DNA of 44,137 nt from Pseudomonadota bacterium (lineage in GTDB: Bacteria > Desulfobacterota > Binatia > Binatales > Binataceae): the NCBI GenBank assembly GCA_021324855.1, contig JAJPIG010000009.1:1-44137 (forward strand), in the 5' to 3' direction. The position numbers and the translations under genes are program-made. Under the pieces are notes generated by a model. It had not been told where the DNA came from and did no database searches. It saw only the letters and a list, made by a program, of their open reading frames with translations. Each line of letters opens with the position of its first letter. Position 1 is the first letter of the stretch. Of this stretch, positions 1 to 7,949 are shown in pieces.

Positions 1-107
1 ACCGGCGCGGTGAAATGCTGCCACTGACCCAGCAGATCGATGAACTTCAAGTCCACCATCACCGCCCCCTTCTCCCGCATCAGCTCCAATACTTGCTTCG
101 GCGTCAC
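1..107 (-). CDS. glnA: glutamine synthetase type I, N-terminal fragment
   Basis: This is the first 35 codons of a gene that runs off the left edge. The reverse-strand translation begins (V/M)TPKQVLELMREKGAVMVD and continues LKFIDLLGQWQHFTAP. That matches the conserved N-terminus of type I glutamine synthetases, where this beta-grasp segment precedes the ATP-grasp-like catalytic part. The enzyme makes glutamine from glutamate, ammonia and ATP in the cytoplasm. The start is a GTG at 107-105, supported by a strong AAGGAGG ribosome site at about 118-124, 12 bases upstream. The catalytic region lies outside the window, so completeness cannot be judged. Identification rests on a short but characteristic stretch. 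Confidence 0.85.
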   Translation of the reverse strand, partial: MTPKQVLELMREKGAVMVDLKFIDLLGQWQHFTAP

Positions 108-438
108 GATTTAAACGATCCTCCTTGATGCCCCGCGATCGAAACATGGTGTCGCGAGGATTGATATTGCTCCGCGTTAACGCCGCGCTGAATCATCGGC
201 ACGGCACGCTGAAATGATATGGTTTACAGCCGTGCGAGGTATTCTTCACGAAATCGCTTCAAACGCAAACCCTCCAAAAATGCGCGGCTTGCAAAATGCA
301 ATCGCCGCCGCGTCAAGACCACTTGGTTTGCAGAGGATGCGCAATCATAATTCTTCTTTGGCAGTAGGCGGCCGTTCAGATGGAGCCGCTCGGGGATTCG
401 GTGCAAACCGCGAGTTGCCGACTTCGGGGCTGACCAAG
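108..438. other. intergenic region upstream of glnA and of the FxLYD-like gene
   Basis: This 331-base divergent region separates glnA (minus) from the membrane protein gene that starts at 439. Apart from the glnA ribosome site at about 118-124, I see no convincing promoter. I looked for a sigma-54 site (TGGC...TTGC) ahead of glnA and did not find one. An open frame in phase with the next gene extends back to 214, but it carries no recognisable domain and no ribosome site. Confidence 0.5.
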
Positions 439-795
439 ATGCCAAACGTACGCAAGAGTTCCATCGCGATTTCCATAGTGCTGGCAGGCTTCACGCTGTT
501 TGTGATCTATTCCCTGCTCAATATCTCGCCGGTCAGCGTCGTCGAAAGCCACCTCCAGCGCAGCGGCGACCAGGTGTGCGTCGTCGGGGAACTCAGCAAT
601 GCGAGCAGGAATCCCGCGCCTATCGATCTCGAAGTCCATTATTTCGACAGCGCCGGACGGGCGATCGGACAGAATATGGTGAGCCTCGATGCGGTCCCCG
701 GACGGCACGAGTTCAGGACGCCGCCGATGATGCTCGGCGGGGTGTCGGCCTTTTCGCTTTACCTGAATCACGGGCGCAATCCGTACGGCAATTGA
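439..795 (+). CDS. membrane-anchored FxLYD-like domain protein
   Basis: This 118-residue protein has one N-terminal membrane segment (about residues 8-27, SIAISIVLAGFTLFVIYSLL). A beta-rich domain facing outside the cytoplasm follows (about 30-115). The pattern VVGELSNASRNPAPIDLEV then YFDSAGR resembles the FxLYD/DUF3426 type: a conserved 'N' after a V-G-E/T strand, then a residue-D-G/R turn. Such domains are usually structural or regulatory and have no known catalytic role. The ATG at 439 is preferred because it places the membrane helix at the N-terminus; the frame stays open back to 214 without similarity to anything. The next gene, an XRE regulator, starts 35 bases downstream on the same strand. 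Function unknown. Confidence 0.65.
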   Translation: MPNVRKSSIAISIVLAGFTLFVIYSLLNISPVSVVESHLQRSGDQVCVVGELSNASRNPAPIDLEVHYFDSAGRAIGQNMVSLDAVPGRHEFRTPPMMLGGVSAFSLYLNHGRNPYGN

Positions 796-830
796 AACCT
801 GTTGTGAGGGCTGCGCAGAGACCGCCGACG

Positions 831-1262
831 ATGGCTACGAAACAAGAGCGGAGCTTTGGCGAGACGATTCGGGAGCGTCGTCGTCAACTCGATTTGACGC
901 AGGAAGAAGTCGCGCGGCGTATCGGGACGTCGATCCCGTACGTGGGCCATCTCGAGTCCGGCAAGCGCCATCCGTCGGAGCGCATTGTCTCGCGCCTGGC
1001 CGAGGTGCTTGGACTCGATCGGCGCAAGCTCTATTTCCTCGCCAATCCGTCGGCGCGGGAAATGATCGAACCGAAGCGTCGTTCTGCTGATGGCGCCGTA
1101 TGGGAGAAGTTTCGGCGCGATGAACGGCTCAGAAAGGTCCATCGCGTCACCGACGACGAGATGGAAGTGCTTGGCCGCATCGCGAGAATGGGCGAGGTGC
1201 GCAGCGTCGAAGGCTTAATCCATCTGCTCGAAACGATTCGTTACGTGCTGTCCGAGCGATGA
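831..1262 (+). CDS. XRE-family helix-turn-helix regulator
   Basis: This 143-residue cytoplasmic DNA-binding protein has an N-terminal HTH_3/Cro-C1 domain at about residues 9-65. It contains the characteristic RRRQLDLTQEEVARRIG and YVGHLESGKRHPS helices. The C-terminal half (about 75-143) is charged and helical, without a recognisable ligand domain. The ATG at 831 puts the HTH close to the N-terminus, as is usual for the family; a longer in-frame reading back to 576 lies inside the previous gene and is not credible. The 3' end overlaps the 3' end of the convergent phosphatase gene by 22 bases. Target genes are unknown. Confidence 0.85.
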   Translation: MATKQERSFGETIRERRRQLDLTQEEVARRIGTSIPYVGHLESGKRHPSERIVSRLAEVLGLDRRKLYFLANPSAREMIEPKRRSADGAVWEKFRRDERLRKVHRVTDDEMEVLGRIARMGEVRSVEGLIHLLETIRYVLSER

Positions 1263-2116
1263 AGTTGCACCACGCCGCGCGGCCGAGCGCGGGCGAGCCG
1301 CGCGAGCTTCGGGTAGAGCAGGCGATTCGAGGCAATCAGGCCGGGCAATCTGACACTCGGTTGATTGAGCCTGACGGGCTCGCCTTCAAGGTCCGTGACG
1401 CAGCCGCCGGCCTCCAGTATCAGGGCCGCGCCCGCCGCGATATCCCATTCATTTTTCGGCAGCCGCGTGAAAGTCGCGTCGCCCATCCCCGCGGCGACCA
1501 TCGCGAGCTTGTATGCGACGCTGCCGGTCGGACTCACTCTGAGCTGGCCGTGAAACACCTGCCATTCGCCGCGCGCGGTTTCGCTGCGGCTGGCGAGCAC
1601 CGTCGCCCGACGTAGTGTGCGGGTGCGGCTGACACGCACGCGCCGCCGATTCAGATGACATCCGAAGCCGCGAGCTGCCCAAAACATCTCGCGCCGGACC
1701 GGATTGTAGGTTACGCCCAGCACCGGCTCGTGATCCTCCGCCAGCGCGATTGCGATCGAAAACTCAGGCACGCCGCTGATGAACTCTTTCGTGCCGTCGA
1801 GCGGATCGACTATCCAGACGCGCGAACACTGCAGCCGCGTCCGGTCGTCCTCGGTCTCCTCGGAGAGCCATCCATAGTTGGGGAACGCATCGCGCAGATT
1901 CGCGGCGATCGCGCGGTCGGCCTCGAGGTCAGCGGAAGTCACCGGACCATTGTGACCTTTGGAGCCGATCGAAAAGTCGCGCGCGTGCCAGTGACGCATC
2001 AGGATGCTGCCGGCCGCACGCGCGGCGGCGATCGCGCGCGCAAGCGCCCGTGCAAGCTCGCGATCGGCGGCTGCCTTCCGTGCGGGAGCGCGTCGATGAT
2101 GATAGACGGGCCGCAT
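1241..2116 (-). CDS. inositol monophosphatase family / CysQ-type 3'(2'),5'-bisphosphate nucleotidase
   Basis: This 291-residue Mg-dependent phosphatase has all the family's metal-binding motifs. These are E86-E87 in WLSEETEDD, the core WIVDPLDGTKEF (D104 and D107, about residues 101-112) and EWDIAAGAALILEAGG with D225. The 'GTKEF' variant and the W-D-I-A-A-G end motif favour CysQ-like 3'-phosphoadenosine phosphatases over true inositol monophosphatases, but the substrate is not proven. The basic N-terminal extension (about 20 residues) is longer than usual, so the true start could be slightly downstream. It lies 17 bases after the deoxyhypusine-synthase-like gene when the minus-strand ATG at 3255 is used for that gene, so the two may be cotranscribed. 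Confidence 0.85.
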   Translation of the reverse strand: MRPVYHHRRAPARKAAADRELARALARAIAAARAAGSILMRHWHARDFSIGSKGHNGPVTSADLEADRAIAANLRDAFPNYGWLSEETEDDRTRLQCSRVWIVDPLDGTKEFISGVPEFSIAIALAEDHEPVLGVTYNPVRREMFWAARGFGCHLNRRRVRVSRTRTLRRATVLASRSETARGEWQVFHGQLRVSPTGSVAYKLAMVAAGMGDATFTRLPKNEWDIAAGAALILEAGGCVTDLEGEPVRLNQPSVRLPGLIASNRLLYPKLARLARARPRGVVQLHRSDST

Positions 2117-2133
2117 CGATCAGCAGTTTGACA

Positions 2134-3255
2134 TCATCGGCGGCCGCCCCTAAGCCGCCGCCGGCGCACCTTCTCATAGGCTGCTGTCAGATCGGCCAAC
2201 AACTCTGCGCGGCGCTCGTAGAGCCGCCGCGGCTTGCGGGGCTTGCGGCGCGCGAGCGCGTACGCGGTGATCAAGGGCAGCGCGACGGTGCTGTCGACGT
2301 AACACACGACAGAGTCAGGCAATCGCGACGGGTCGATCTTGCCCCAGCTCACCGCTTCGGCAGGAGTTGCTCCGGAAAGCCCGCCGGTGTCGGGGCGCGC
2401 GTCCGTGACCTGCAGGAAATAATCGTGGCCTTTCTCCGCCACGCCCATCACTTCCTGGATCTGCGGTTCGGTCTGCAACACAAAGTTCTTGGGCGATCCG
2501 CCGCCTAGAATAAAGACCCCGCTCCTGCCGCCGCTGTGTTTTGCCGCCCATACGATGGCAGCCGTTTCATTGACGTCGGCCAGCGGGTCGAGCCGGATGC
2601 CCAGGCCTTCCATCTGCAACACCGCGAGGTTCATCCCGATTGACGAGTCGCCGGGCGATGAAGTGTAGATCGGGACGGCGTGCTGGTAGGCGGCGGCGAG
2701 CAGCGAGCGACGGTCGAGCTTGAGCACGCGCTCGCGTTCGGCAACATAGCGTCCCGCGCGATAGTGGAACTCAGCGCTGCTCATCGGATGCTGAAACTCG
2801 GATTCGCTCGCGATGCGCCGGAAGAATTCGTCGGTCGAGAGCAGCACCTTATAATCGAAAAAGATGTCGTAAATGCGCACCACGCCGGCGCGTCGGAGCG
2901 CCACGTCATCGGCTTCGGACGATCCCTGGAACATTTTAAGCCCGAGTCCGAAATGCGTATCGTGATATAGGTTCGCGCCGGTCGAAACGATCCAGTCGAC
3001 GAAGCCGTGCTCGATGAGCGGTATGAGGCACGACATGCCTAGACCGGCCGGCGTCAACGCGCCGGTCAGGCTCATCCCGACGGTCACATCGGGGGCGAGC
3101 ATCTTTTCCGCGAACAGCCGGCAGGCCTCGCGCAAACGCCGACCGTTGTAGGCAAGAAACGCGGTGTCGACGAGTTCCGCGACATTCATGTCGCCACGGA
3201 CCGGTACGGGATCGATCCGCGCACCCGACAAATGATTTAAACGATGCCTGGCCAT
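2134..3255 (-). CDS. deoxyhypusine synthase family protein
   Basis: This 373-residue homologue of deoxyhypusine synthase (DHS; Dys1) is an NAD-dependent aminobutyl transferase acting on spermidine. Visible family features are [14 protein letters not shown] near residue 60, [12 protein letters not shown] near 95, the S-P-G-D-S-S-I-G segment near 200, and [13 protein letters not shown] near 250. In the last of these, Lys256 aligns with the lysine that carries the aminobutyl intermediate in eukaryotic and archaeal DHS. Bacteria lack eIF5A, so bacterial members are thought to act on small-molecule amines (homospermidine synthesis) or on unknown acceptors. The start at 3255 has an AAGAGG site 6 bases upstream; an ATG at 3261 is in frame but abuts that site. 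Confidence 0.85.
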   Translation of the reverse strand: MARHRLNHLSGARIDPVPVRGDMNVAELVDTAFLAYNGRRLREACRLFAEKMLAPDVTVGMSLTGALTPAGLGMSCLIPLIEHGFVDWIVSTGANLYHDTHFGLGLKMFQGSSEADDVALRRAGVVRIYDIFFDYKVLLSTDEFFRRIASESEFQHPMSSAEFHYRAGRYVAERERVLKLDRRSLLAAAYQHAVPIYTSSPGDSSIGMNLAVLQMEGLGIRLDPLADVNETAAIVWAAKHSGGRSGVFILGGGSPKNFVLQTEPQIQEVMGVAEKGHDYFLQVTDARPDTGGLSGATPAEAVSWGKIDPSRLPDSVVCYVDSTVALPLITAYALARRKPRKPRRLYERRAELLADLTAAYEKVRRRRLRGGRR

Positions 3256-3292
3256 CCGCATCCTCTTGGGCGGCAGGTGATATCGGCAGAGT

Positions 3293-3321
3293 TTGCCAGT
3301 TTTCGAGCGCCGACTTAAGAT
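3293..3321 (+). promoter_or_regulatory. candidate sigma-70 promoter for the kinase-like/BON gene
   Basis: TTGCCA (3293-3298) and TAAGAT (3316-3321) are separated by 17 bases, giving 5/6 and 4/6 matches to the -35 and -10 consensus. It lies 44 bases upstream of the ATG at 3366, in the divergent region between the deoxyhypusine-synthase-like gene and the kinase-like gene. The prediction comes from the sequence pattern only. Confidence 0.45.
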
Positions 3322-3365
3322 TGGGGCGGGGAGTCCTTACGTCAGCGGCCTTGGGGGCGTCGAAA

Positions 3366-4187
3366 ATGGCAGTCGCAGTTATTACCCAGCAGATCGGGAG
3401 TCGCGGCGCCGAGATTGCGGAGCTTGCCGCGCGCGAACTCGGATACCGTTTGATTACAGGCCAGGAGCTGGTCGCGGAGACCTCGCGCCGGTATCACATC
3501 ACGCCCGAGCAGTTGCTCGTGGTTGATGAACGCACGCCGCATTTCTGGGAGCGGCTGCGCACCGACACCAATCGGTTCCTTGCCTTCCTGCGCGCGGTGC
3601 TGTTGAGAGAGCTGGCGAATGATCGGCTGATCGTGGTGGGCCGCGGCAGCGCGCATCACCTGCCGCGCTCGGGATGCGGAATAAGAGTCCATGTGATCGC
3701 GAATCTCGACGAACGTGTCGCGCGCGTCGCCGCCGATGAGAAGCTGAGCCGCGGCGCTGCCGAGAAGCGCGTGCGCGATTACGACCAGGAAATCCGCAGC
3801 CGGGTACAGACCGTGTGCGGGCTCGATATCGAGGACCCTGACGTGTACGGGATGGTGCTCAACAGCTCGGGAACAAGCGTTGAGGTCGCGGCTGCGGCTC
3901 TGGTCGGGGCGGCGCGCGAGATCGATTCGCGGGTTACTGCCGCCGATTGGCAGCAACTGCGCGATGCGGCGATCGGAGCGCAGGTGCGCGCTGCGCTGCA
4001 CGCACATCCGCAACTGAACTCGTCGCAGATAGAAATCGAATGCGCCAACGGCGCGGTCCGGATCAACGGTCCCGGTTTGGTGCCGCCGTGGGACGTTCTG
4101 ACGGACCAGGTCGCGCGCCAGGTCGATGGTGTGGCTTCGGTCGAGATCACGGCCGACGGCGCCGCGATGCCGATCCTGCCCGAATAG
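3366..4187 (+). CDS. cytidylate kinase-like protein with C-terminal BON domain
   Basis: This 273-residue protein has two parts. Residues 1 to about 185 match the cytidylate-kinase-like family (Cytidylate_kin2). A modified P-loop region, ITQQIGSRGAEIAELAAREL, is followed by ...GYRLITGQELV and VVGRGSAHHL. The segment LSRGAAEKRVRDYDQ resembles the lid region that precedes an R-x-x-x-x-x-x-x-G-L-D-I-x-D-P motif. Residues about 205-265 resemble a BON domain, with a hydrophobic/glycine pattern IEIECANGAVRINGPGL and a terminal V-A-S-V-E-I. Standard CMP kinases lack a BON domain. The substrate is unknown. The ATG at 3366 is chosen because the P-loop strand starts immediately after it; upstream readings add only 15 unsupported residues. 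Confidence 0.7.
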   Translation: MAVAVITQQIGSRGAEIAELAARELGYRLITGQELVAETSRRYHITPEQLLVVDERTPHFWERLRTDTNRFLAFLRAVLLRELANDRLIVVGRGSAHHLPRSGCGIRVHVIANLDERVARVAADEKLSRGAAEKRVRDYDQEIRSRVQTVCGLDIEDPDVYGMVLNSSGTSVEVAAAALVGAAREIDSRVTAADWQQLRDAAIGAQVRAALHAHPQLNSSQIEIECANGAVRINGPGLVPPWDVLTDQVARQVDGVASVEITADGAAMPILPE

Positions 4188-4267
4188 CGCTGCGCTCTCA
4201 TATTTTTCCGGAATGCTTATCGGCGCGATGCCGCCCGTGCTATCGTCGCGCGTTCGAAACGGCGGCG

Positions 4268-4729
4268 ATGCGCTCTCTCATCATCTTCCTGGCCACCGGC
4301 TTTTACTCCGGCTACTCGCCAATCGCGCCGGGGACGGCCGGATCGGTTGTCGGCGTGCTCATCTGGTGGCTGACATTTATCCCGCTATGGCATCGGTCGC
4401 CCGCCGCGAGCATCGCGCTCTGGACCATCATCTTCGCCGCCGGATGTTATATCGCCGATCGAGCGGAGGAGATCTTCGATGAGAAGGATAGCCCACGGAT
4501 CGTAATCGATGAGATTGCGGGGATGGTCGCGACCATGTTTTTCGTTCCACGGGGATGGCCGTGGATTGTCGCAGGCTTCGCCGCGTTCCGGTTCTTCGAC
4601 ATCGTGAAGCCGTTTCCAGCCGGCCTCATCGATCGCCGGATGCCCGGCGGGGCGGGTGTGATGTTCGACGATCTGTCAGCGGCGATCTACGCCAACCTGA
4701 TTCTACAAATGGCGGCGCGCCTGCTATGA
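4268..4729 (+). CDS. pgpA: phosphatidylglycerophosphatase A
   Basis: This 153-residue inner-membrane enzyme dephosphorylates phosphatidylglycerol phosphate to phosphatidylglycerol. Diagnostic motifs are TGFYSGYSPIAPGTAGS near residue 10, the acidic segment around DSPRIVIDEIAGM near residues 75-90, and FRFFDIVKPFPAG near residue 115. Hydrophobic segments are visible at about 25-45, 50-67, 88-110 and 135-150. The length matches the family (150-170). It sits 33 bases upstream of cinA, a frequent bacterial pairing. The segment between the kinase-like gene and this start (4188-4267) shows no clear promoter. Confidence 0.92.
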   Translation: MRSLIIFLATGFYSGYSPIAPGTAGSVVGVLIWWLTFIPLWHRSPAASIALWTIIFAAGCYIADRAEEIFDEKDSPRIVIDEIAGMVATMFFVPRGWPWIVAGFAAFRFFDIVKPFPAGLIDRRMPGGAGVMFDDLSAAIYANLILQMAARLL

Positions 4730-4762
4730 GAATGGAGAGACGCGGTCCGTGCGAGGAGACGT

Positions 4763-6046
4763 ATGATTAAGCGGGCGATTATCCTCTCCACCGGCGACGA
4801 ACTGACCACTGGCCGCGTGGTCGACACCAATTCCAATTATCTCGCCGGCAAACTCGCTGAGATCGGCATCGATACCGCCGCGGTAATCACGGTCGGCGAC
4901 GTGCCCGAACGGCTTGAATGGGCGTGGCGCACGGCGATCGCGATGGGCGACGCGGTAATTTCCACCGGCGGCATCGGACCGACCGCCGACGATCTGACCA
5001 CCGAGACAGTGGCGCGGATCGCCGGAGTCGAGCTGCGGCGCGATCAGCCAACGGTCGACCGAATCCGGCAGCTCTTTGCTGCGATGAATCGCGTGATGCC
5101 GGAGAACAACCTCAAGCAGGCACTCTTTCCCGAGGGCGCGACGATCGTGCCGAATCCGATCGGCACCGCGCCCGGCTTCCGCATCCCAATCGCAATCGAG
5201 GGCCATCGCGCCGAGGTGATCGTATTGCCGGGCGTACCGCGTGAAATGAAGCCGATGATGGAGGAGACCGTCATCCCCTGGCTGGTTGCTAATCGCGGGG
5301 TGGACACGATCTTCGCAGTGCGCGTCTTCCAGACCTTCGGCATCAGTGAGTCCGGTCTCGACGAAGAGGTTGCGGGCCTGATCAGACCGGACGAGGGGCG
5401 CGTCGCATTCCGCGCCTCGTTCCCGCAGATCTCGTTGCGGGTGACGGTCGAAGGACGACCCGGCGAGGCGGAGCGCAAGCTCGAGGAGCTATGCGGCCGC
5501 GTGCGCGCGAAAATCTCGCAATGGATCTATGCCGAGGGCGACGCCACGATGGAGGAGGTGGTGGGCAGGCTGCTTACCGAGCGCGGATTGAAGCTCGCGA
5601 TTGCCGAGTCCTGTACCGGCGGTCTAATCGGCCATCGCCTGACGAACGTACCCGGCAGCTCGCGCTACTTCATCGCCGACCTCGTTACCTATTCGAACGA
5701 AGCCAAGATGGCGCTGCTCGGCGTCAGCGAACGGACGCTCAAGGAGCACGGCGCGGTAAGCGAGGAGTGCGTGAGCGAGATGGCCGAGGGAGCGCGAGCG
5801 CGTGCCGGCGCCGATGTCGCGATCGCCACTTCGGGCATCGCGGGGCCCGAAGGCGGCAGTCCTGGCCGTCCGGTCGGCACGGTCTGCATCGCGCTGGCGG
5901 CAGCCGACCAGAACGTCTCGCGCCGCTATCAGTTGCGCGGAACGCGCGATTGGGTGAAGCTCTGGACGTCCCAGATCGGACTTGACTGGATTCGGCGCTA
6001 CGTTCTGGGTCTGCCGCTCAGCGAATCGGGCGTGCTGCGGCGCTAA
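4763..6046 (+). CDS. cinA: CinA family protein (putative competence/damage-inducible protein, NMN amidohydrolase-type)
   Basis: This 427-residue full-length two-domain CinA has an N-terminal molybdopterin-binding-like domain at about residues 1-170, with AIILSTGDELTTGRVVDTNS, then GGIGPTADDLTTETVA and LPGVPREMKPMM. The C-terminal CinA domain spans about 255-415, with AIAESCTGGLIGHRLTNVPG and IATSGIAGPEGGSPGRPVGT. The C-terminal domain deamidates nicotinamide mononucleotide in characterised relatives; the N-terminal domain hydrolyses ADP-ribose in some. A GAGGAG ribosome site lies just upstream of the ATG. The pgpA-cinA order is conserved widely. Here recA does not follow; pyrF does. Confidence 0.93.
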   Translation: MIKRAIILSTGDELTTGRVVDTNSNYLAGKLAEIGIDTAAVITVGDVPERLEWAWRTAIAMGDAVISTGGIGPTADDLTTETVARIAGVELRRDQPTVDRIRQLFAAMNRVMPENNLKQALFPEGATIVPNPIGTAPGFRIPIAIEGHRAEVIVLPGVPREMKPMMEETVIPWLVANRGVDTIFAVRVFQTFGISESGLDEEVAGLIRPDEGRVAFRASFPQISLRVTVEGRPGEAERKLEELCGRVRAKISQWIYAEGDATMEEVVGRLLTERGLKLAIAESCTGGLIGHRLTNVPGSSRYFIADLVTYSNEAKMALLGVSERTLKEHGAVSEECVSEMAEGARARAGADVAIATSGIAGPEGGSPGRPVGTVCIALAAADQNVSRRYQLRGTRDWVKLWTSQIGLDWIRRYVLGLPLSESGVLRR

Positions 6047-6113
6047 GTATCGGCTGCGCGCAAACTCCGCGCCAGGCGCGCCAAATTCGGTCGATGTCCC
6101 GCCCGCTCTTTAC

Positions 6114-6139
6114 TTGACATCCGCGATCGGCGGCATAAT
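6114..6139 (+). promoter_or_regulatory. candidate sigma-70 promoter for pyrF
   Basis: There is a perfect -35 hexamer, TTGACA (6114-6119). The best -10 match, CATAAT (6134-6139), lies 14 bases away, which is short. The overlapping TAATTT (6136-6141) gives a better spacing of 16 but a poorer match. It lies in the 157-base gap after cinA and would leave a leader of about 55-60 bases before the pyrF ATG. Confidence 0.45.
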
Positions 6140-6203
6140 TTCGATCGAAAGACCTGCTTTCAACTTCGGAGGCCTCGGTCAGAGTCGAGGTCGCGATGCC
6201 ACC

Positions 6204-6989
6204 ATGAATCAGTACTGGCCATTTTCGGGCTTGACACGGCCAGGGACGCTGCGTGAGCGGCTGATCGTGTCGCTCGATTTCGGCGGACCGCGCGAAGCGC
6301 TCAAGCTCGTGGATGAGCTTGGACGCGTGGTGCGGACCTTCAAGGTCGGTCGTCTGCTCTATCGCAACGGCGGTCCCGACTTCGTCCGCGAGATTCGCCG
6401 CCGCGGCGCCGAGGTCTTTCTCGATCTCAAATTTCACGACACGCCCGCCACGATGTGCAAGCTCGCCGTCGAAGCGAGCCGGCTCGGCGTACGCATGTTC
6501 GATCTCCATCCCGGGAGCCACGACACTATGGAGCGGGTGCGCGGCGAAGTGAATCGGGTGTGCCGCGCCGAGGGCTTGCGACGCCCACTGATACTCGCGG
6601 TCGCAATGCTCGCCGGGCTCAATCATCGCGAAACGGCGGCCGATGCGGAGGGCCGCGCCGTACGCTTGGCGCGAGCCGCCGCCGACGCGGGGCTCGACGG
6701 CGTACTGACCTTGACGGCCGAGACCGCGGCGGTACGATCAGCGTGTGGCCGCCGGTTCCTCATCGTCACGTCCGGCTGCGGCGCGCAGCCCGGATGGAAC
6801 CGATGGAGCGATGGGGCAGGGCCGGCGGAAGCGATGCGCGTGGGGGCCGACTACCTCGTTGTCGGCGCGCTGATCCGGCGCGCTGTGGAACCGGTTCGCG
6901 CCGTACGCGAGCTGCTGGAAGAGATGGAACGTGGGATTCGCCTCGGATCGCGCAGTGCGATCGAGTTATTCTCGTCGCGACCGTTCTGA
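6204..6989 (+). CDS. pyrF: orotidine 5'-phosphate decarboxylase
   Basis: This 261-residue cytoplasmic enzyme converts OMP to UMP, the last step of pyrimidine synthesis. The catalytic tetrad is visible: D25 (IVSLDF), K47 (FKVG), and DLKFHDTPATM with D74, K76 and D79. The phosphate-binding C-terminal strand reads MRVGADYLVVGALIRRA, with the usual 'P' of the family's T-P-G-I-R loop replaced in the segment VTSGCGAQPGWNR. The final 20 residues are an unmatched tail. The start at 6204 lacks a strong ribosome site, and a GTG further in is possible. No other pyr genes are adjacent, so expression probably comes from its own promoter at 6114. Confidence 0.92.
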   Translation: MNQYWPFSGLTRPGTLRERLIVSLDFGGPREALKLVDELGRVVRTFKVGRLLYRNGGPDFVREIRRRGAEVFLDLKFHDTPATMCKLAVEASRLGVRMFDLHPGSHDTMERVRGEVNRVCRAEGLRRPLILAVAMLAGLNHRETAADAEGRAVRLARAAADAGLDGVLTLTAETAAVRSACGRRFLIVTSGCGAQPGWNRWSDGAGPAEAMRVGADYLVVGALIRRAVEPVRAVRELLEEMERGIRLGSRSAIELFSSRPF

Positions 6990-7028
6990 CCGTGGCCCGC
7001 TCGCAATCCTTCCGGTAAGCTTGGTCTC

Positions 7029-7051
7029 GCCGCATCCGGCCGGATCGCGGC
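7029..7051. terminator. GC-rich hairpin downstream of pyrF
   Basis: A near-perfect inverted repeat, GCCGCATCCGG/CCGGATCGCGGC with one bulged base, lies 40 bases after the pyrF stop. There is no T-run, so it is at best a weak or factor-dependent terminator, or an mRNA-stabilising stem. The 131-base gap to the next gene otherwise shows nothing. Confidence 0.35.
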
Positions 7052-7120
7052 ATGAGCTATGAAACAACTTCTCGTCTGTGGCGCACGCTTCCGAATTTCT
7101 GAAGGGAATACAACTCGTCG

Positions 7121-7948
7121 ATGCTGACAGTGCTCGGGGGATTGCTCGCGCTGGCGGTCGGCGCCGGCTTTGTCGGCGCGTTGTCCGGGCTGGGCGGCGG
7201 CGTGTTCATCGTTCCGGCGCTGGTGATCGTCGCTCACATCCCGATGTACGACGCCGTCGGCGCGAGCCTCATTTCGGTCGTCGCAACAAGTGCCGGCGCA
7301 TCGGTTGCCTTCGTGCGCGATGGATGGACCAACCTGCGCGTCGCAATGGTCCTGGAGTGCGCGACTGTGACCGGTGCGGTCGTGGGCGCCTTTATGGCGG
7401 GCCATATCGCGCCCTGGATCCTTGAGCTTTTGTTCGCGCTCGTGATGCTGCAATCGGCCTACTTCACCATCCAAAAGAAAGATGTTGAAACCCTTCCGGG
7501 GCCCGATCCCTTGTGTCGCTGCCTGAAGCTCGAAGGCGAGCTGCCCGGTGATGACGGCCGTCCGATTCGTTATGGAGCCCGCAATCTCCCGGGCGGCGCG
7601 ACCCTGATGCTCATCGCAGGCATCACGTCGGGCCTGCTTGGAATCGGATCGGGCGCACTCAAGGTGATCGCGATGGACTACGTGATGCATCTACCGCTCA
7701 AGGTCTCGAGCGCGACCTCGAACTTCATGATCGGCGTGACGGCAGGAGCCGGTGCGCTGGTCTTTCTGTCACGCGGCGCGATGGCCGGTTCGATCGCGGC
7801 GCCGGTCGCGCTGGGAGTAACCGCGGGCGCGCTTGCCGGCAGCCGCGTGCTGCCCCATGCCAACGTGCGGGCGCTGCGCGCCATGTTCGTGGTGATTCTC
7901 ATCTTGATTGCGCTCGAAATGGGATGGCGAGCGTTGAGGGGAATCTGA
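7121..7948 (+). CDS. TSUP (TauE/SafE) family sulfur-anion/organic-anion exporter
   Basis: This 275-residue polytopic inner-membrane protein belongs to the sulfite exporter TauE/SafE family. The two family signature half-repeats are visible: GAGFVGALSGLGGGVFIVPAL near residues 14-34 and AGITSGLLGIGSGALKVIAM near 165-185. Seven to eight hydrophobic segments are apparent, with a soluble loop at about 122-155 containing DPLCRCLKLEGE. Family members move sulfite, sulfonates or other anions, and the substrate here is not evident. The gene is followed after one base by a DUF1634 membrane protein, a common neighbour of this type of TSUP protein, so the two likely form a complex and an operon. Confidence 0.9.
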   Translation: MLTVLGGLLALAVGAGFVGALSGLGGGVFIVPALVIVAHIPMYDAVGASLISVVATSAGASVAFVRDGWTNLRVAMVLECATVTGAVVGAFMAGHIAPWILELLFALVMLQSAYFTIQKKDVETLPGPDPLCRCLKLEGELPGDDGRPIRYGARNLPGGATLMLIAGITSGLLGIGSGALKVIAMDYVMHLPLKVSSATSNFMIGVTAGAGALVFLSRGAMAGSIAAPVALGVTAGALAGSRVLPHANVRALRAMFVVILILIALEMGWRALRGI

Positions 7949-7949
7949 G

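Noticed and set aside
108-230. Sigma-54 promoter for glnA
   Set aside because: I searched for TGGC and TTGC boxes at the proper spacing on the minus strand and found none.
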